From: Glaciecola sp965658765
GTDB lineage: Bacteria > Pseudomonadota > Gammaproteobacteria > Enterobacterales > Alteromonadaceae
Assembly: GCA_965658765.1 (NCBI GenBank)
Contig: CBFHTO010000007.1
Coordinates: forward strand, 1 to 64,000
DNA: 64,000 bases
Direction: 5' to 3'
Position numbers and translations under genes: made by a program. Positions 44,321 through 53,657 of the stretch are shown here, piece after piece. Each line of letters opens with the position of its first letter. The first letter of the stretch is position 1. The notes under the pieces are model-generated. The model searched no databases. It worked only from the letters and a program-made list of their open reading frames with translations, and was not told the origin of the DNA.

Positions 44321-44884
44321 TTATTGCTTTGTGTAGCCCTGTTTAAATTTATAGTAGAGACGAGTAACTAAAGCGGCTAAAATCATCGAGAGTCCAATGC
44401 TTAGTGCATTTTGCTTTAATTGATTTCGGTTGAAGTCTTTATGATGTTGAATGATTGAAGGCTTATCCAGCACTAATTTCACGTAGCCAATGATATTATT
44501 TTCGTAAACAACATCTTCGACAAATATTAGTGGGTCAATATTGTCATTGCGAATTAACTCAACAACTGAGACGGGCTCAACTTGCTGTGCATATTTCACT
44601 CCTTCAGAATCGAACAAGACCGCACCCCTTACAAACATTCCCTGATTAATCATCTCAACATAGTCTTGCAAAAGAACCTCACTGTTCGTTGCAAGAGGCG
44701 CTGCAACAAGGTTTGAGGCTTGTTTCGCTAGGCTTCTACCAAGTTGAGCTGACTCAATTTCGTACCATGTTTTTGCATTCCATTCGTGCATAATATAAAT
44801 ATTAAACGCTAACACACAACTCAAAACGACTAAGATGAGATTCGAAATTCGCTTAAATATTGAGTTTTGATTCTTATATTTCAT
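44321..44884 (-). CDS. Smp/AhpA (YtjB)-like inner-membrane protein
   Basis: The 187-residue protein has a transmembrane segment at about 12-31, a periplasmic part (GRSLAKQASNLVAAPL, GAVLFDSEG, IGYVKLVLDK) and a second membrane segment at about 158-175. This matches the layout of E. coli Smp (YtjB), which is also divergent from serB. The gene order supports the call. The function of the family is poorly known; one member was linked to resistance to reactive oxygen or peptides. It converges on the TatD gene. Confidence 0.78.
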   Translation of the reverse strand: MKYKNQNSIFKRISNLILVVLSCVLAFNIYIMHEWNAKTWYEIESAQLGRSLAKQASNLVAAPLATNSEVLLQDYVEMINQGMFVRGAVLFDSEGVKYAQQVEPVSVVELIRNDNIDPLIFVEDVVYENNIIGYVKLVLDKPSIIQHHKDFNRNQLKQNALSIGLSMILAALVTRLYYKFKQGYTKQ

Positions 44885-45047
44885 AAACGCGCCTAATTAC
44901 ACCAAGTCGTTCAGACTACAATAGTTCAAAACAGTAGAGCAATTAACTAGATTTGCCAAGTCTCTTGTTTATACAATGTCTTATTTACACTAAAAGGGAT
45001 TTCGGTATGATGCATGCCGTTATGTTTAATCAATTTGGAGCAGCTCC

Positions 45048-46094
45048 TTGTTAGAACGCACTCTTAAAATGTCTGAATTACAAAAGGCGTCTGTATCGTT
45101 TCTTAACTCAAGCATAGATAATGGTAGCTTAATCGCCAGTAAGAAAGCCCTTCAAGACAGCGTTGCTTGGACATGGCAAGCGAGTGCTGTCGCATCCAAT
45201 AAGATCGATCACGACACTTGCATCGTGCTCGTTGGTCAGATGTTAAGTATTGAAGGCATAGAGAGTTTGTTCAGTGATTATTTTTCAGAACTTGATAAGA
45301 TAAGTATTCATGCGCATGCGCTTAATGATGTGTTTTCAAACCAGGCCTTAGTCATTAAGTTTCAGTCAAGCCCTCACATAGACCTCAGCACTGCGCTATT
45401 GAACGAGATATCTCGAAACTACTTTATAGATTGTTTCGTTGTGAGTGATGTGTCGGCCAACACTCCTGGTTTGTTGGTCATGGATATGGACAGTACAATT
45501 ATCGATATGGAATGCATTGATGAGATTGCTGAAATAGTAAATAAAGGCGAGATGGTTGCTGATTTAACAGAGCGAGCAATGCAGGGTGAGCTCGATTTTA
45601 ATCAAAGCCTAAATGCTCGAGTAAATTGTTTAAAGGGCATTAGCGTTGTTCAATTAGATGCATTACGAAAACGCCTACCAATTAATCCTGGTTTCTCTAA
45701 AACTATTGAAATATTGCATGATAAAGGTTGGAAAACCTGCATAGCTTCTGGTGGTTTTACTCACTTCGCAGATCATATCAAGACTGCTTTTAATCTAGAT
45801 GACGCGATAAGTAATACTTTGGAAATGCACAATAATGAATTGACTGGCAAAGTACTCGGTAGGATCGTAAATGGTGAAGTTAAAAGAGAGGTGCTTAAGC
45901 AAAAGCAAAAGGAATACAGTGTTGAGCGGATCCAAACCGTTGCAATTGGAGATGGTGCTAATGATTTATTGATGATGAAAGAAGCTCAATTAGGCGTAGC
46001 ATATAGGGCAAAGCCAAAGGTTAAAAAAGAAGCTGATGCCTCGATAAATTATTGTGGTTTTGAAGGGCTAATGTACTGCCTTAATTGGGATTAA
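45048..46094 (+). CDS. serB: Phosphoserine phosphatase
   Basis: SerB makes L-serine from phosphoserine, the last step of serine synthesis. The 348-residue protein has an ACT-like N-terminal region and a HAD phosphatase domain with the nucleophile motif DMDST at 146-150, SGGFTHF and GDGANDLLMM. The start is TTG with GGAG seven bases upstream. The ATG eight codons later has no Shine-Dalgarno, so TTG is better supported. It is divergent from the smp-like gene. Confidence 0.96.
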   Translation: MLERTLKMSELQKASVSFLNSSIDNGSLIASKKALQDSVAWTWQASAVASNKIDHDTCIVLVGQMLSIEGIESLFSDYFSELDKISIHAHALNDVFSNQALVIKFQSSPHIDLSTALLNEISRNYFIDCFVVSDVSANTPGLLVMDMDSTIIDMECIDEIAEIVNKGEMVADLTERAMQGELDFNQSLNARVNCLKGISVVQLDALRKRLPINPGFSKTIEILHDKGWKTCIASGGFTHFADHIKTAFNLDDAISNTLEMHNNELTGKVLGRIVNGEVKREVLKQKQKEYSVERIQTVAIGDGANDLLMMKEAQLGVAYRAKPKVKKEADASINYCGFEGLMYCLNWD

Positions 46095-46174
46095 ATCACA
46101 CGGAAAGATAAATCGACCAGATTTAGCGTTGAAAAATTATCTATTACAAGTTGTTTTTTGGTGTTCTAGAGCCG

Positions 46175-48685
46175 TTAGGGATCGCTAATATTATTGCGTT
46201 TATCTGTTAAAGACCCGCGCTTATTCGATACATTATATCGAGTTAGTACTTCGTCAGTTATATCCGTCAAAAATATAGTGCCAGCTATTTCCCACATTCT
46301 CTCTTCAAAGTAGCTCGCCTTGTGAATCGCATGTTGACTAAGATATAAGAGTTCTTGCTCTACTTTTTCTAAGTCGGGTTTAATTGCCTTGTTCAATGTC
46401 ACGCTTAAGGCTAGAAAGCCTTGATTACTCTTGCTTAAGCTGTCTTTAATAAACTTCGCTTTGGATTTATGGTTAGTGAATTCATATTGCCAAGCGGCAC
46501 GTTTAATCTTAGTTCGCCCATCAGAGAGTGTTAAGAATATTTCGGTTTTTATGGGTCTTGGATCGATCTTTAAAACTTTTAACGCTTTGTTGATAAAGTC
46601 CTTTCCAAATTCTATGTCATGGTATAAAAAACTGAAGTCAGCTATTATTGCTTGCTCACCGTGATAAATATGTTTTAACCAATCAGGCTTCACCTTTCCA
46701 GATGAACTCATAGCTGGAAGAAAACCTTGCAGCTTTTTTTCAACATATGTACATACTTGCGGGCTATATTTCGAGTGCAAGTTTCTCAGAGCTAAAGATA
46801 AACCGTAAACAGGTTCGTCGTAATTGATTTCTTTTAGCTTGTCACTGTTGTTTGTAATTAATTGACTAAAAAAAGTCTCTGCGATACTCATTTCATCTTC
46901 GGCAATGGCTTGCAGATGCAGTACCTGTTTATCAATGTTTATGTGCACAACGCGGTAGCTTAAGTCAGTTAAATCAAAGTTTTCGGTGATCTCTTGTAAG
47001 CGCTCAAAAGTGATTTCTGCTTTTGTGCTCAAACGCTGTGTAAAGCCTTGGTCAAGTTGCAATTTTAGGCCACTTACTGATATATCTTCAGTAACACCGG
47101 TAATGGTTTGCGTCTGTGTTTTAAGAACCACAGGAGTCCTTAAAATATATCTGCTTTGCCGTCTGAGTTCTTCTTGTTTGTGTCTCAGAGAATGCAGTAG
47201 ATATGGAGGTTTATTGCGAGCGTGACCAAAAGTAGAGAGTAGTTTTATTTTTTCTTTTTCCAAGGGTCTCTGTTGGTAGCACTCTTGCGCATTTCTGGAG
47301 GTAATGTCTGTTACGCTTATAACATGAGTAAGATTGCGAATAGTAGCAGCAAGGCGAGGACTCGGCGGTTTATTTTGTTTATCTATTTTTTTACTAATAC
47401 CGTTTGGAATAGACGTTGGCGAATGTGCTTCGGAGGGATCTATTGGATGAGCAAAAACCTTGAATACTCGCCAGCTAGCTTTCCTTGAGCCATAGCTTAA
47501 GAAGGTGTTTTTAAGCTCATCACGCTTATCTAATTCGTAATCACATGCAGAATAAAAATACACTTTTTCATCTTTTACGTGATTGAAGCAATAAACAACG
47601 ATACTTGTTTTCGGTTCAGTCTCTTTTAACAATTGATAGATGCGCGCTTTATTCAGCATAAAGCCAATGAGTTGATTGCCCTTTTCGTCTATCCAATAAT
47701 CAAGAATAGATTTGTTCGAACGATTCATGCTCGCGTACTTTGCAAATTTAAACCCATTTTCATCTTTACACACAAATACGCCAAGAGTAGGGCTTGTGTT
47801 AGCAAAAGCTTGTTCGTATATCTTGCTTGCAAGTGACATTTCTACGTTGTCTAAGTTTACTTTGTAGCGTCGTCTATTTGCTTTTACTAGGTTTGTGACA
47901 AAGTCATTAAAACGCGTATTTCGAGCTTTTGTTCGTTTTAGGTGAATATGGACTTTCTTGTCGCTGCCACCAATCTGTAATAAGTAATACTCTATCGATT
48001 CTCGACTTAGGCCTATTTCGCGGTTTAAGCCACGAAATACGATTTGAATATGTTTGTCGATATTGAATTTATGCAGTAGTTTTTCATCTTTGAGTTTAAT
48101 TCTTAGACCATCAACAGAAATATCCAATGTGCTTCCGTGTGCACTGCTGTTATCTGCAAAAAACACTTCAACGGCTACAACGTAATTAAGGCGCTCTTGC
48201 TTACGAATGGGATAATTGAGCAAGTCTTGGCACTGTACTAGATATTTTTTATCGGGAACTGCCAGCTCGTTTTTATTAGGTTTTTCAATAAATGGAATTT
48301 GATTTCGCTCTAATTTAGCTTTTGCTAGAACCTCTTCATATACAGCAAAGTTATAACCACCAAATCGCTTAATCAGTTTTTCAAAAAGTAAAATAGCACT
48401 TACGTTTAGATAATGATCGATTCCGCCGTGACTATAAAGCCGACATTCATCTTTAACAAGACTGCGCAAGTCGATCGAACGAATACAGGGGCTTGCGAGG
48501 CGTTTACTCTCCATTTTTATTAGAAATGCGGTGTCGTTGGCGATTGATTTAGTCCGCCGTTTAAATTCAGCGGTGTATGCTTCTTTATTTACTAACGAAG
48601 CTAAGTCTAAGGCAAGCTCTCGATAAGCGCTGATTGCGTCCGTCATTTCAGATTTATTAGTTAGAGAGTTAAGTGAGTCGTTCAT
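46175..48685 (-). CDS. Large protein with two PilZ (c-di-GMP-binding) domains
   Basis: PilZ domains bind cyclic di-GMP. With the ATG at 48685 the product has 836 residues. Both PilZ domains have complete signatures: RKQER (161-165) with DISVDG (188-193), and RRQSR (508-512) with DISVSG (534-539). No membrane segment or enzymatic domain is evident. The gene sits between serB and radA, which recalls PlzC of Vibrio cholerae, and I think this is the same family. The frame is open to a GTG at 48739, and no start has a good Shine-Dalgarno. Confidence 0.82.
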   Translation of the reverse strand: MNDSLNSLTNKSEMTDAISAYRELALDLASLVNKEAYTAEFKRRTKSIANDTAFLIKMESKRLASPCIRSIDLRSLVKDECRLYSHGGIDHYLNVSAILLFEKLIKRFGGYNFAVYEEVLAKAKLERNQIPFIEKPNKNELAVPDKKYLVQCQDLLNYPIRKQERLNYVVAVEVFFADNSSAHGSTLDISVDGLRIKLKDEKLLHKFNIDKHIQIVFRGLNREIGLSRESIEYYLLQIGGSDKKVHIHLKRTKARNTRFNDFVTNLVKANRRRYKVNLDNVEMSLASKIYEQAFANTSPTLGVFVCKDENGFKFAKYASMNRSNKSILDYWIDEKGNQLIGFMLNKARIYQLLKETEPKTSIVVYCFNHVKDEKVYFYSACDYELDKRDELKNTFLSYGSRKASWRVFKVFAHPIDPSEAHSPTSIPNGISKKIDKQNKPPSPRLAATIRNLTHVISVTDITSRNAQECYQQRPLEKEKIKLLSTFGHARNKPPYLLHSLRHKQEELRRQSRYILRTPVVLKTQTQTITGVTEDISVSGLKLQLDQGFTQRLSTKAEITFERLQEITENFDLTDLSYRVVHINIDKQVLHLQAIAEDEMSIAETFFSQLITNNSDKLKEINYDEPVYGLSLALRNLHSKYSPQVCTYVEKKLQGFLPAMSSSGKVKPDWLKHIYHGEQAIIADFSFLYHDIEFGKDFINKALKVLKIDPRPIKTEIFLTLSDGRTKIKRAAWQYEFTNHKSKAKFIKDSLSKSNQGFLALSVTLNKAIKPDLEKVEQELLYLSQHAIHKASYFEERMWEIAGTIFLTDITDEVLTRYNVSNKRGSLTDKRNNISDP

Positions 48686-48769
48686 TAAATTATAGACGGT
48701 TTTTGTTTTTCTTTTTACTAAACGTAATTTAGGATACACCTAGAAGCAACGAAAGGACTATAAAAATTT

Positions 48770-50128
48770 ATGGGAAAGCGAAAAACAGCGTTCGTTTGCA
48801 ATGACTGCGGAGCAGAACATGCACGGTGGCAAGGGCAATGTAAAGATTGCAGAGCGTGGAATACTGTTTCTGAAATTGTTTTACAAAGTGCTAGTCCTCA
48901 GGCGCAGAGATTAGGCTTTGCAGGGGCGACACAAGCAAGGGTAGAAGTTCTTTCCGACATTGACTTAAGCGCCTTACCGCGTTTTAGCTCAGGTTTTAAG
49001 GAATTAGATCGAGTGCTTGGTGGCGGTATAGTGCCAGGTTCAGCAATCCTTATTGGCGGTTCCCCAGGTGCGGGCAAAAGTACACTACTGTTACAAGTAA
49101 TGTGTTATCTCGCTCAACAAAATTCTACATTGTACGTAACTGGTGAGGAATCCTTACAACAGGTTGCTATGAGAGCCTCACGCTTGGGGCTGCCCAAAGA
49201 CCAGCTGAAATTATTGGCCGAAACAAATGTTGAAACTATCTGCCAGTTAGCACTCGAACATAAGCCTACCGTTATGGTCATTGATTCTATTCAGGTTATG
49301 CACTTAGCCGATGTTCAGAGTGCTCCAGGAGGCGTTTCTCAAGTTCGGGAAAGTGCGGCTGCATTAACTCGATTTGCAAAGCAGCATCATATTGCAATGT
49401 TTATCGTAGGACACGTCACCAAAGACGGTAGCCTTGCGGGCCCTAAAGTACTAGAGCACTGTATAGATTGTTCTATGATGTTAGAAGGTGAATCTGACGG
49501 TCGATATCGAACTTTGCGTGGTACTAAAAACCGTTTTGGGGCCATAAACGAGTTGGGCGTATTTGGAATGACAGAAAAAGGTATGAAGGAAGTTTCAAAT
49601 CCCTCAGCGATTTTTTTGAATCGTGCTCAGGAGCCTTCGCCAGGAAGCATCGTCATGTCTGTGTGGGAAGGAACTCGACCTTTATTAGTTGAAATTCAAG
49701 CGCTTGTTGACCATTCCCCTTTATCTAACCCAAGGCGAATAGCGGTTGGTTTAGATCACAATCGTCTTTCGATGTTACTGGCGGTTATGCATCGTCACGG
49801 TAATATACAAATGAGTGACCAAGACGTATTTGCAAACGTCGTAGGGGGAGTGAAAATAAATGAAACTGGCGCGGACCTAGCGTTACTTCTCGCCATGTTA
49901 TCGAGTTTTCGAAATAACACCTTAGCGCAAGGCTTACTGGCATTTGGTGAGGTTGGGCTTAACGGTGAGATCCGGCCCGTTCCCAATGGGACAGACCGTT
50001 TGACTGAAGCAGCAAAACATGGCTTCACCAAAGCAATAGTTCCTAAGGCAAACATGCCTAAACAAACAATAACCGGGTTGGAGATATTACCTGTTACGCG
50101 CTTGAGTGAGGCTCTAGAGCTGATATGA
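48770..50128 (+). CDS. radA: DNA repair protein RadA (Sms)
   Basis: RadA is a RecA-like ATPase that drives branch migration in recombination. The 452-residue protein has the zinc motif with Cys10, Cys13, Cys24 and Cys27, Walker A GGSPGAGKST at 96-105, the KNRFG motif, and a C-terminal Lon-like domain (GEVGLNGEIRPV) without the protease serine. AAAGGA lies 12 bases before the ATG. It is divergent from the PilZ-domain gene. Confidence 0.96.
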   Translation: MGKRKTAFVCNDCGAEHARWQGQCKDCRAWNTVSEIVLQSASPQAQRLGFAGATQARVEVLSDIDLSALPRFSSGFKELDRVLGGGIVPGSAILIGGSPGAGKSTLLLQVMCYLAQQNSTLYVTGEESLQQVAMRASRLGLPKDQLKLLAETNVETICQLALEHKPTVMVIDSIQVMHLADVQSAPGGVSQVRESAAALTRFAKQHHIAMFIVGHVTKDGSLAGPKVLEHCIDCSMMLEGESDGRYRTLRGTKNRFGAINELGVFGMTEKGMKEVSNPSAIFLNRAQEPSPGSIVMSVWEGTRPLLVEIQALVDHSPLSNPRRIAVGLDHNRLSMLLAVMHRHGNIQMSDQDVFANVVGGVKINETGADLALLLAMLSSFRNNTLAQGLLAFGEVGLNGEIRPVPNGTDRLTEAAKHGFTKAIVPKANMPKQTITGLEILPVTRLSEALELI

Positions 50129-50226
50129 GCCTCTCACAATCCTCAGATACCTTCGACTACGAAAACTAAGGTTGGGTATTCATCTTTTTAAACTTGATGA
50201 TTACGCAGCCTTATATCTGGCGAAAG

Positions 50227-51396
50227 TCATGGTCGATTTCTTCCATAAGCGTCGTGACTAGAAACCCATTCGTCTGCAACAACCGCACTGCCTAAAGAAA
50301 GCTCACCACACAGGACTGTTGCAGCGATTATTTCAGCTAATTTGTGTACTCTGTTTTTGCCGTAGCAATCCATTATTTCTAAGCATTCTTTTTGCGTGGC
50401 GAGTCCTGTACCGCCACCATATGTTGCTACAACTAGCGAAGGTATTGTGACTGAAAAGTAATAATCACCATTATCCATTAATTCAGCGTAAGTGTAGCCC
50501 GCTGAAGACTCGGCTACGTTTGCAACATCTTGTCCACAAGCCATAAAGACTGCCGTGACGCCATTGGCAAAGTGCGCTCCGTTACTAACTGCGCCAGACA
50601 TCATGGAGCCCATGTTCGATAACTGCCGTTGTTTAAATAAGGCTTCGGGCGTAACGTGCATGAGTGATTTCATAATATCGGCTTTTATGACGGCTTCAGC
50701 TACGACTTTTTTGCCGCGTGTATGCAGTGCATTTACAAAGCTGTGTTTCTTATCTGTATCGAAGTTTGCTGCTAGAGCAAAATGCTCGAGTCCAGGTGGT
50801 TTCTGTTCGATGATATATTGGCAGGCATGTCGAGTAGCTTTACTTACCATATTCTGTCCCGCGGCGTCTCCACAGGTAAAATTGAATCTAAGCCACCGAA
50901 TTTTGGATACAGAATATTGCTCGATGTTAGTAAGCTTTCCTACCGAGGTTGTTTCTTCTGCTTTGGCTTTTATAGTCTCAAAATTTTGTTCGACCCACTT
51001 GCCAAACGCTAAAGCCATGCGCGCATCTGAAAAAGTAAAAATAGGTGCTCGTTGCATTGCATCATCTATAACCGTCGTTTTTATACCACCACTTTCATTA
51101 GTAAGTCGCATACCTCTGTTATAACTAGCCACTAAAGTGCCTTCAGTGGTTGCCATCGGAACGTAGAATTCGCCCCCTGCATGTTCTCCATCTATTAAAA
51201 CAGGTCCGGCTATTCCGATAGGTACTTGAGTTACACCAATGAAATTTTCAATATTCCCAGGCAAGCTCTCTGTATCTAGTGAATATTTTTGGACATGCTG
51301 GAAGTCAGCACCAGTTTGCTGAGTAATAAACTCTCGTCGGGCTGTGGCAGCTTGATGCGTGTAGTCATTCTGTTTGTCACGAGGTATTTTGGCCAT
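50227..51396 (-). CDS. hmgA: Hydroxymethylglutaryl-CoA reductase, class I type
   Basis: HMG-CoA reductase makes mevalonate from HMG-CoA with NADPH. The 389-residue protein has ENFIGVTQVPIGIAGP, TTEGTLVASYNRG with the catalytic Glu85, GDAAGQNM, TDKKHS followed by GKKVVAEAV, ACGQD with the catalytic Asp, and a C-terminal SSHDAYGRN whose His fits the catalytic position. The TDKK segment marks it as class I, the archaeal/eukaryotic type, and there is no membrane anchor. No other mevalonate-pathway gene is in the window, while ispH and dxs of the MEP pathway are. It stands alone between radA and ettA. Confidence 0.93.
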   Translation of the reverse strand: MAKIPRDKQNDYTHQAATARREFITQQTGADFQHVQKYSLDTESLPGNIENFIGVTQVPIGIAGPVLIDGEHAGGEFYVPMATTEGTLVASYNRGMRLTNESGGIKTTVIDDAMQRAPIFTFSDARMALAFGKWVEQNFETIKAKAEETTSVGKLTNIEQYSVSKIRWLRFNFTCGDAAGQNMVSKATRHACQYIIEQKPPGLEHFALAANFDTDKKHSFVNALHTRGKKVVAEAVIKADIMKSLMHVTPEALFKQRQLSNMGSMMSGAVSNGAHFANGVTAVFMACGQDVANVAESSAGYTYAELMDNGDYYFSVTIPSLVVATYGGGTGLATQKECLEIMDCYGKNRVHKLAEIIAATVLCGELSLGSAVVADEWVSSHDAYGRNRP

Positions 51397-51738
51397 TTTA
51401 TTTCACTCTGTTATTAACATCCTTATAACATCATATCTTAATAGACAAAAAGAACCCTTTTGCTTTGTTATAGTCGATTATTTATTTAGCAAATATAATT
51501 TCGGCACAAATCTGAATCGCAAGCAGACTATTAAGTAGGCGTCGGCTTAAAGAAGAGAGTGGTTCAAATAAATTTGCATCCGAAAAACAGCCCGATTAGA
51601 AATTTCCATAATATAAATGGGTGCAGTATGTGTAAGTTATGTTGAGTACAAGCATCAGTAAATACGTTTAGAAATAAAAAAGGGCACTCAATAAAAGAGC
51701 ACCCTTGCAAAATTGAATATTTGATTGCGTTTAAATAT
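51397..51738. other. 342-base gap between hmgA and ettA
   Basis: No gene is supported here. The ettA terminator is at 51676-51706. The hmgA promoter should lie near its start on the minus strand. A TATAAG with a TTGTCT 15 bases before it is present there, which is too short a spacing to be convincing. The rest is AT-rich sequence in which I see no further signal. Confidence 0.45.
51676..51706 (-). terminator. Rho-independent terminator after ettA
   Basis: On the minus strand AAGGGTGCTC pairs with GAGTGCCCTT (two G-T pairs) around a 7-base loop and runs into a T stretch. It lies about 33 bases past the ettA stop codon. Confidence 0.85.
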
Positions 51739-53403
51739 CTAGCTAATCTTTTTGTACTTTAATCGATGTGGTTCAACAACATCGTGCCCATAGGTTGCTT
51801 TCAACCATGAGGCATAATCGGTGTAGTTACCTTCATAAAAATTGATTTTACCTTCATCTCGATAATCTAAAATATGTGTAGCCACTCGATCTAAGAACCA
51901 GCGATCATGCGAAATTACCATAACACACCCAGGGAACTCTAATATGGCATTTTCCAAGGCTCGCAGTGTTTCAACATCTAAATCGTTGGTTGGTTCATCG
52001 AGTAATAATGTGTTCCCGCCTGATTTTAATAATTTAGCAAGATGCACTCTGTTTCGTTCACCACCGGATAAATCTTTGATGAATTTTTTCTGATCAGTAC
52101 CTTTGAAGTTAAAACGGCTACAATAGGCTCGGCTGTTTATTTCAAAATTCCCAATTTTTATAATATCTTGGCCTTCCGATAATTCCTCAAAAACGGTCTT
52201 GCTTTCATCCATATGGTCACGGAATTGATCAACGCTGGCAATTTGAACGGTATCGCCGACGACGACTTCGCCTGAATCAGCGCTTTCTTTGCCTGTCAAC
52301 ATTTTAAATAGAGTAGATTTACCCGCGCCATTAGGGCCTATAATCCCAACGATGGCACCTTTAGGAACAGAAAACGATAAGTTGTCAATTAGTAGCCTGT
52401 CTCCATAAGATTTAGATAAATTATGTACATCGACTACTTTGTCTCCCAATCTTTCGCCCGGCGGAATAAATAGCTCATTGGTTTCGTTACGTTTCTGGTA
52501 ATCGCTCGTACTGAGTTCTTCAAATCGGCTCATTCTCGCTTTGCTTTTTGCATGACGGCCTTTGGGGTTGGTCCGAACCCATTCTAACTCTTGTTTGATT
52601 GACTTTTGCCGTGCGTTCTCTGTTCGCTCTTCTTGTGCCAAGCGCGCTTCTTTTTGTTCTAACCAAGAAGAATAGTTACCTTCCCAAGGAATACCTTCGC
52701 CTCTATCCAGTTCTAGGATCCAACCTGCGACATTATCTAAGAAATATCTATCATGGGTGATTGCGACTACTGTTCCTTCGTAATCGTGCAAAAAGCGCTC
52801 TAACCAAGCGACTGATTCTGCATCAAGGTGGTTAGTTGGTTCATCGAGCAAGAGCATCTCTGGTTTTTCTAGTAAAAGCTTACATAGTGCAACTCGTCGT
52901 TGCTCACCGCCTGATAGCTTGGTGACGTCTGCATCCCAAGGTGGAAGTCTTAAAGCGTTGGCAGCGCGTTCAAGCGCATTCTCCAAATTATGACCGTCCT
53001 TTGATTGGATGATTGCTTCTAATTCGCCTTGTTCTTTTGCTAATGCGTCAAAGTCCGCATCTGGCTCTGCGTATAGTGCATAAACTTCGTCTAAGCGTTT
53101 TAATGCGTACACAACATCAGCTACTGCTAACTCTATATTACCTCTGACGTCAAGATTTGGGTCGAGCTTGGGTTCTTGCGGTAGATAACCTACTTTAAGA
53201 CCAGCTTGTGGCCTAGCTTCTCCCTCAATGTCTGTATCGATGCCAGCCATTATGCGAAGCAGAGTTGATTTACCTGCGCCATTTAAACCTAATACGCCGA
53301 TTTTCGCTCCAGGGAAGAAACTCAAGCTAATATTCTTTAATATGTGTCTATTAGGTGGGACTATCTTCCCAACGCGATGCATACTGTATACGTACTGAGC
53401 CAT
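51739..53403 (-). CDS. ettA: Energy-dependent translational throttle protein EttA (ABC-F)
   Basis: EttA is a ribosome-associated ABC-F ATPase that gates the first elongation step according to energy charge. The 554-residue protein has two ABC domains with Walker A GLNGAGKST and GPNGAGKST, signatures LSGGEQRR and LSGGERNR, and Walker B LLLDEPTNHLD and LLLDEPTNDLD. The interdomain linker contains EWVRTNPKGRHAKSKAR. The length is typical of EttA (YjjK). There is no membrane domain, so it is not a transporter. It is divergent from lpxD. Confidence 0.96.
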   Translation of the reverse strand: MAQYVYSMHRVGKIVPPNRHILKNISLSFFPGAKIGVLGLNGAGKSTLLRIMAGIDTDIEGEARPQAGLKVGYLPQEPKLDPNLDVRGNIELAVADVVYALKRLDEVYALYAEPDADFDALAKEQGELEAIIQSKDGHNLENALERAANALRLPPWDADVTKLSGGEQRRVALCKLLLEKPEMLLLDEPTNHLDAESVAWLERFLHDYEGTVVAITHDRYFLDNVAGWILELDRGEGIPWEGNYSSWLEQKEARLAQEERTENARQKSIKQELEWVRTNPKGRHAKSKARMSRFEELSTSDYQKRNETNELFIPPGERLGDKVVDVHNLSKSYGDRLLIDNLSFSVPKGAIVGIIGPNGAGKSTLFKMLTGKESADSGEVVVGDTVQIASVDQFRDHMDESKTVFEELSEGQDIIKIGNFEINSRAYCSRFNFKGTDQKKFIKDLSGGERNRVHLAKLLKSGGNTLLLDEPTNDLDVETLRALENAILEFPGCVMVISHDRWFLDRVATHILDYRDEGKINFYEGNYTDYASWLKATYGHDVVEPHRLKYKKIS

Positions 53404-53657
53404 AGTGTTAGTTATACCTTATTTGCAATGTCTAATTGTTGTTTTAATGGTCATTAATTTGAGTCTAGTATTCACGGTCATTTATCAATGAATCATTTTA
53501 AATATGATACTAAACTTAAAGAGTGATATTTAGGGTTTTAAAGCCTAAAACGATTACATATAGTGAGTTTGTGCATTGTAATCTAGAAACTCAGCTTAAG
53601 TAAGTGCCATATACTATGCTACCATTTTGAGGACTAAAAAATTAAAGGAAAGGAACA

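Noticed and set aside
50555..51124. 189-codon open frame on the plus strand
   Set aside because: It is fully antisense to hmgA, which has strong family motifs, and it has no recognisable domain or Shine-Dalgarno.
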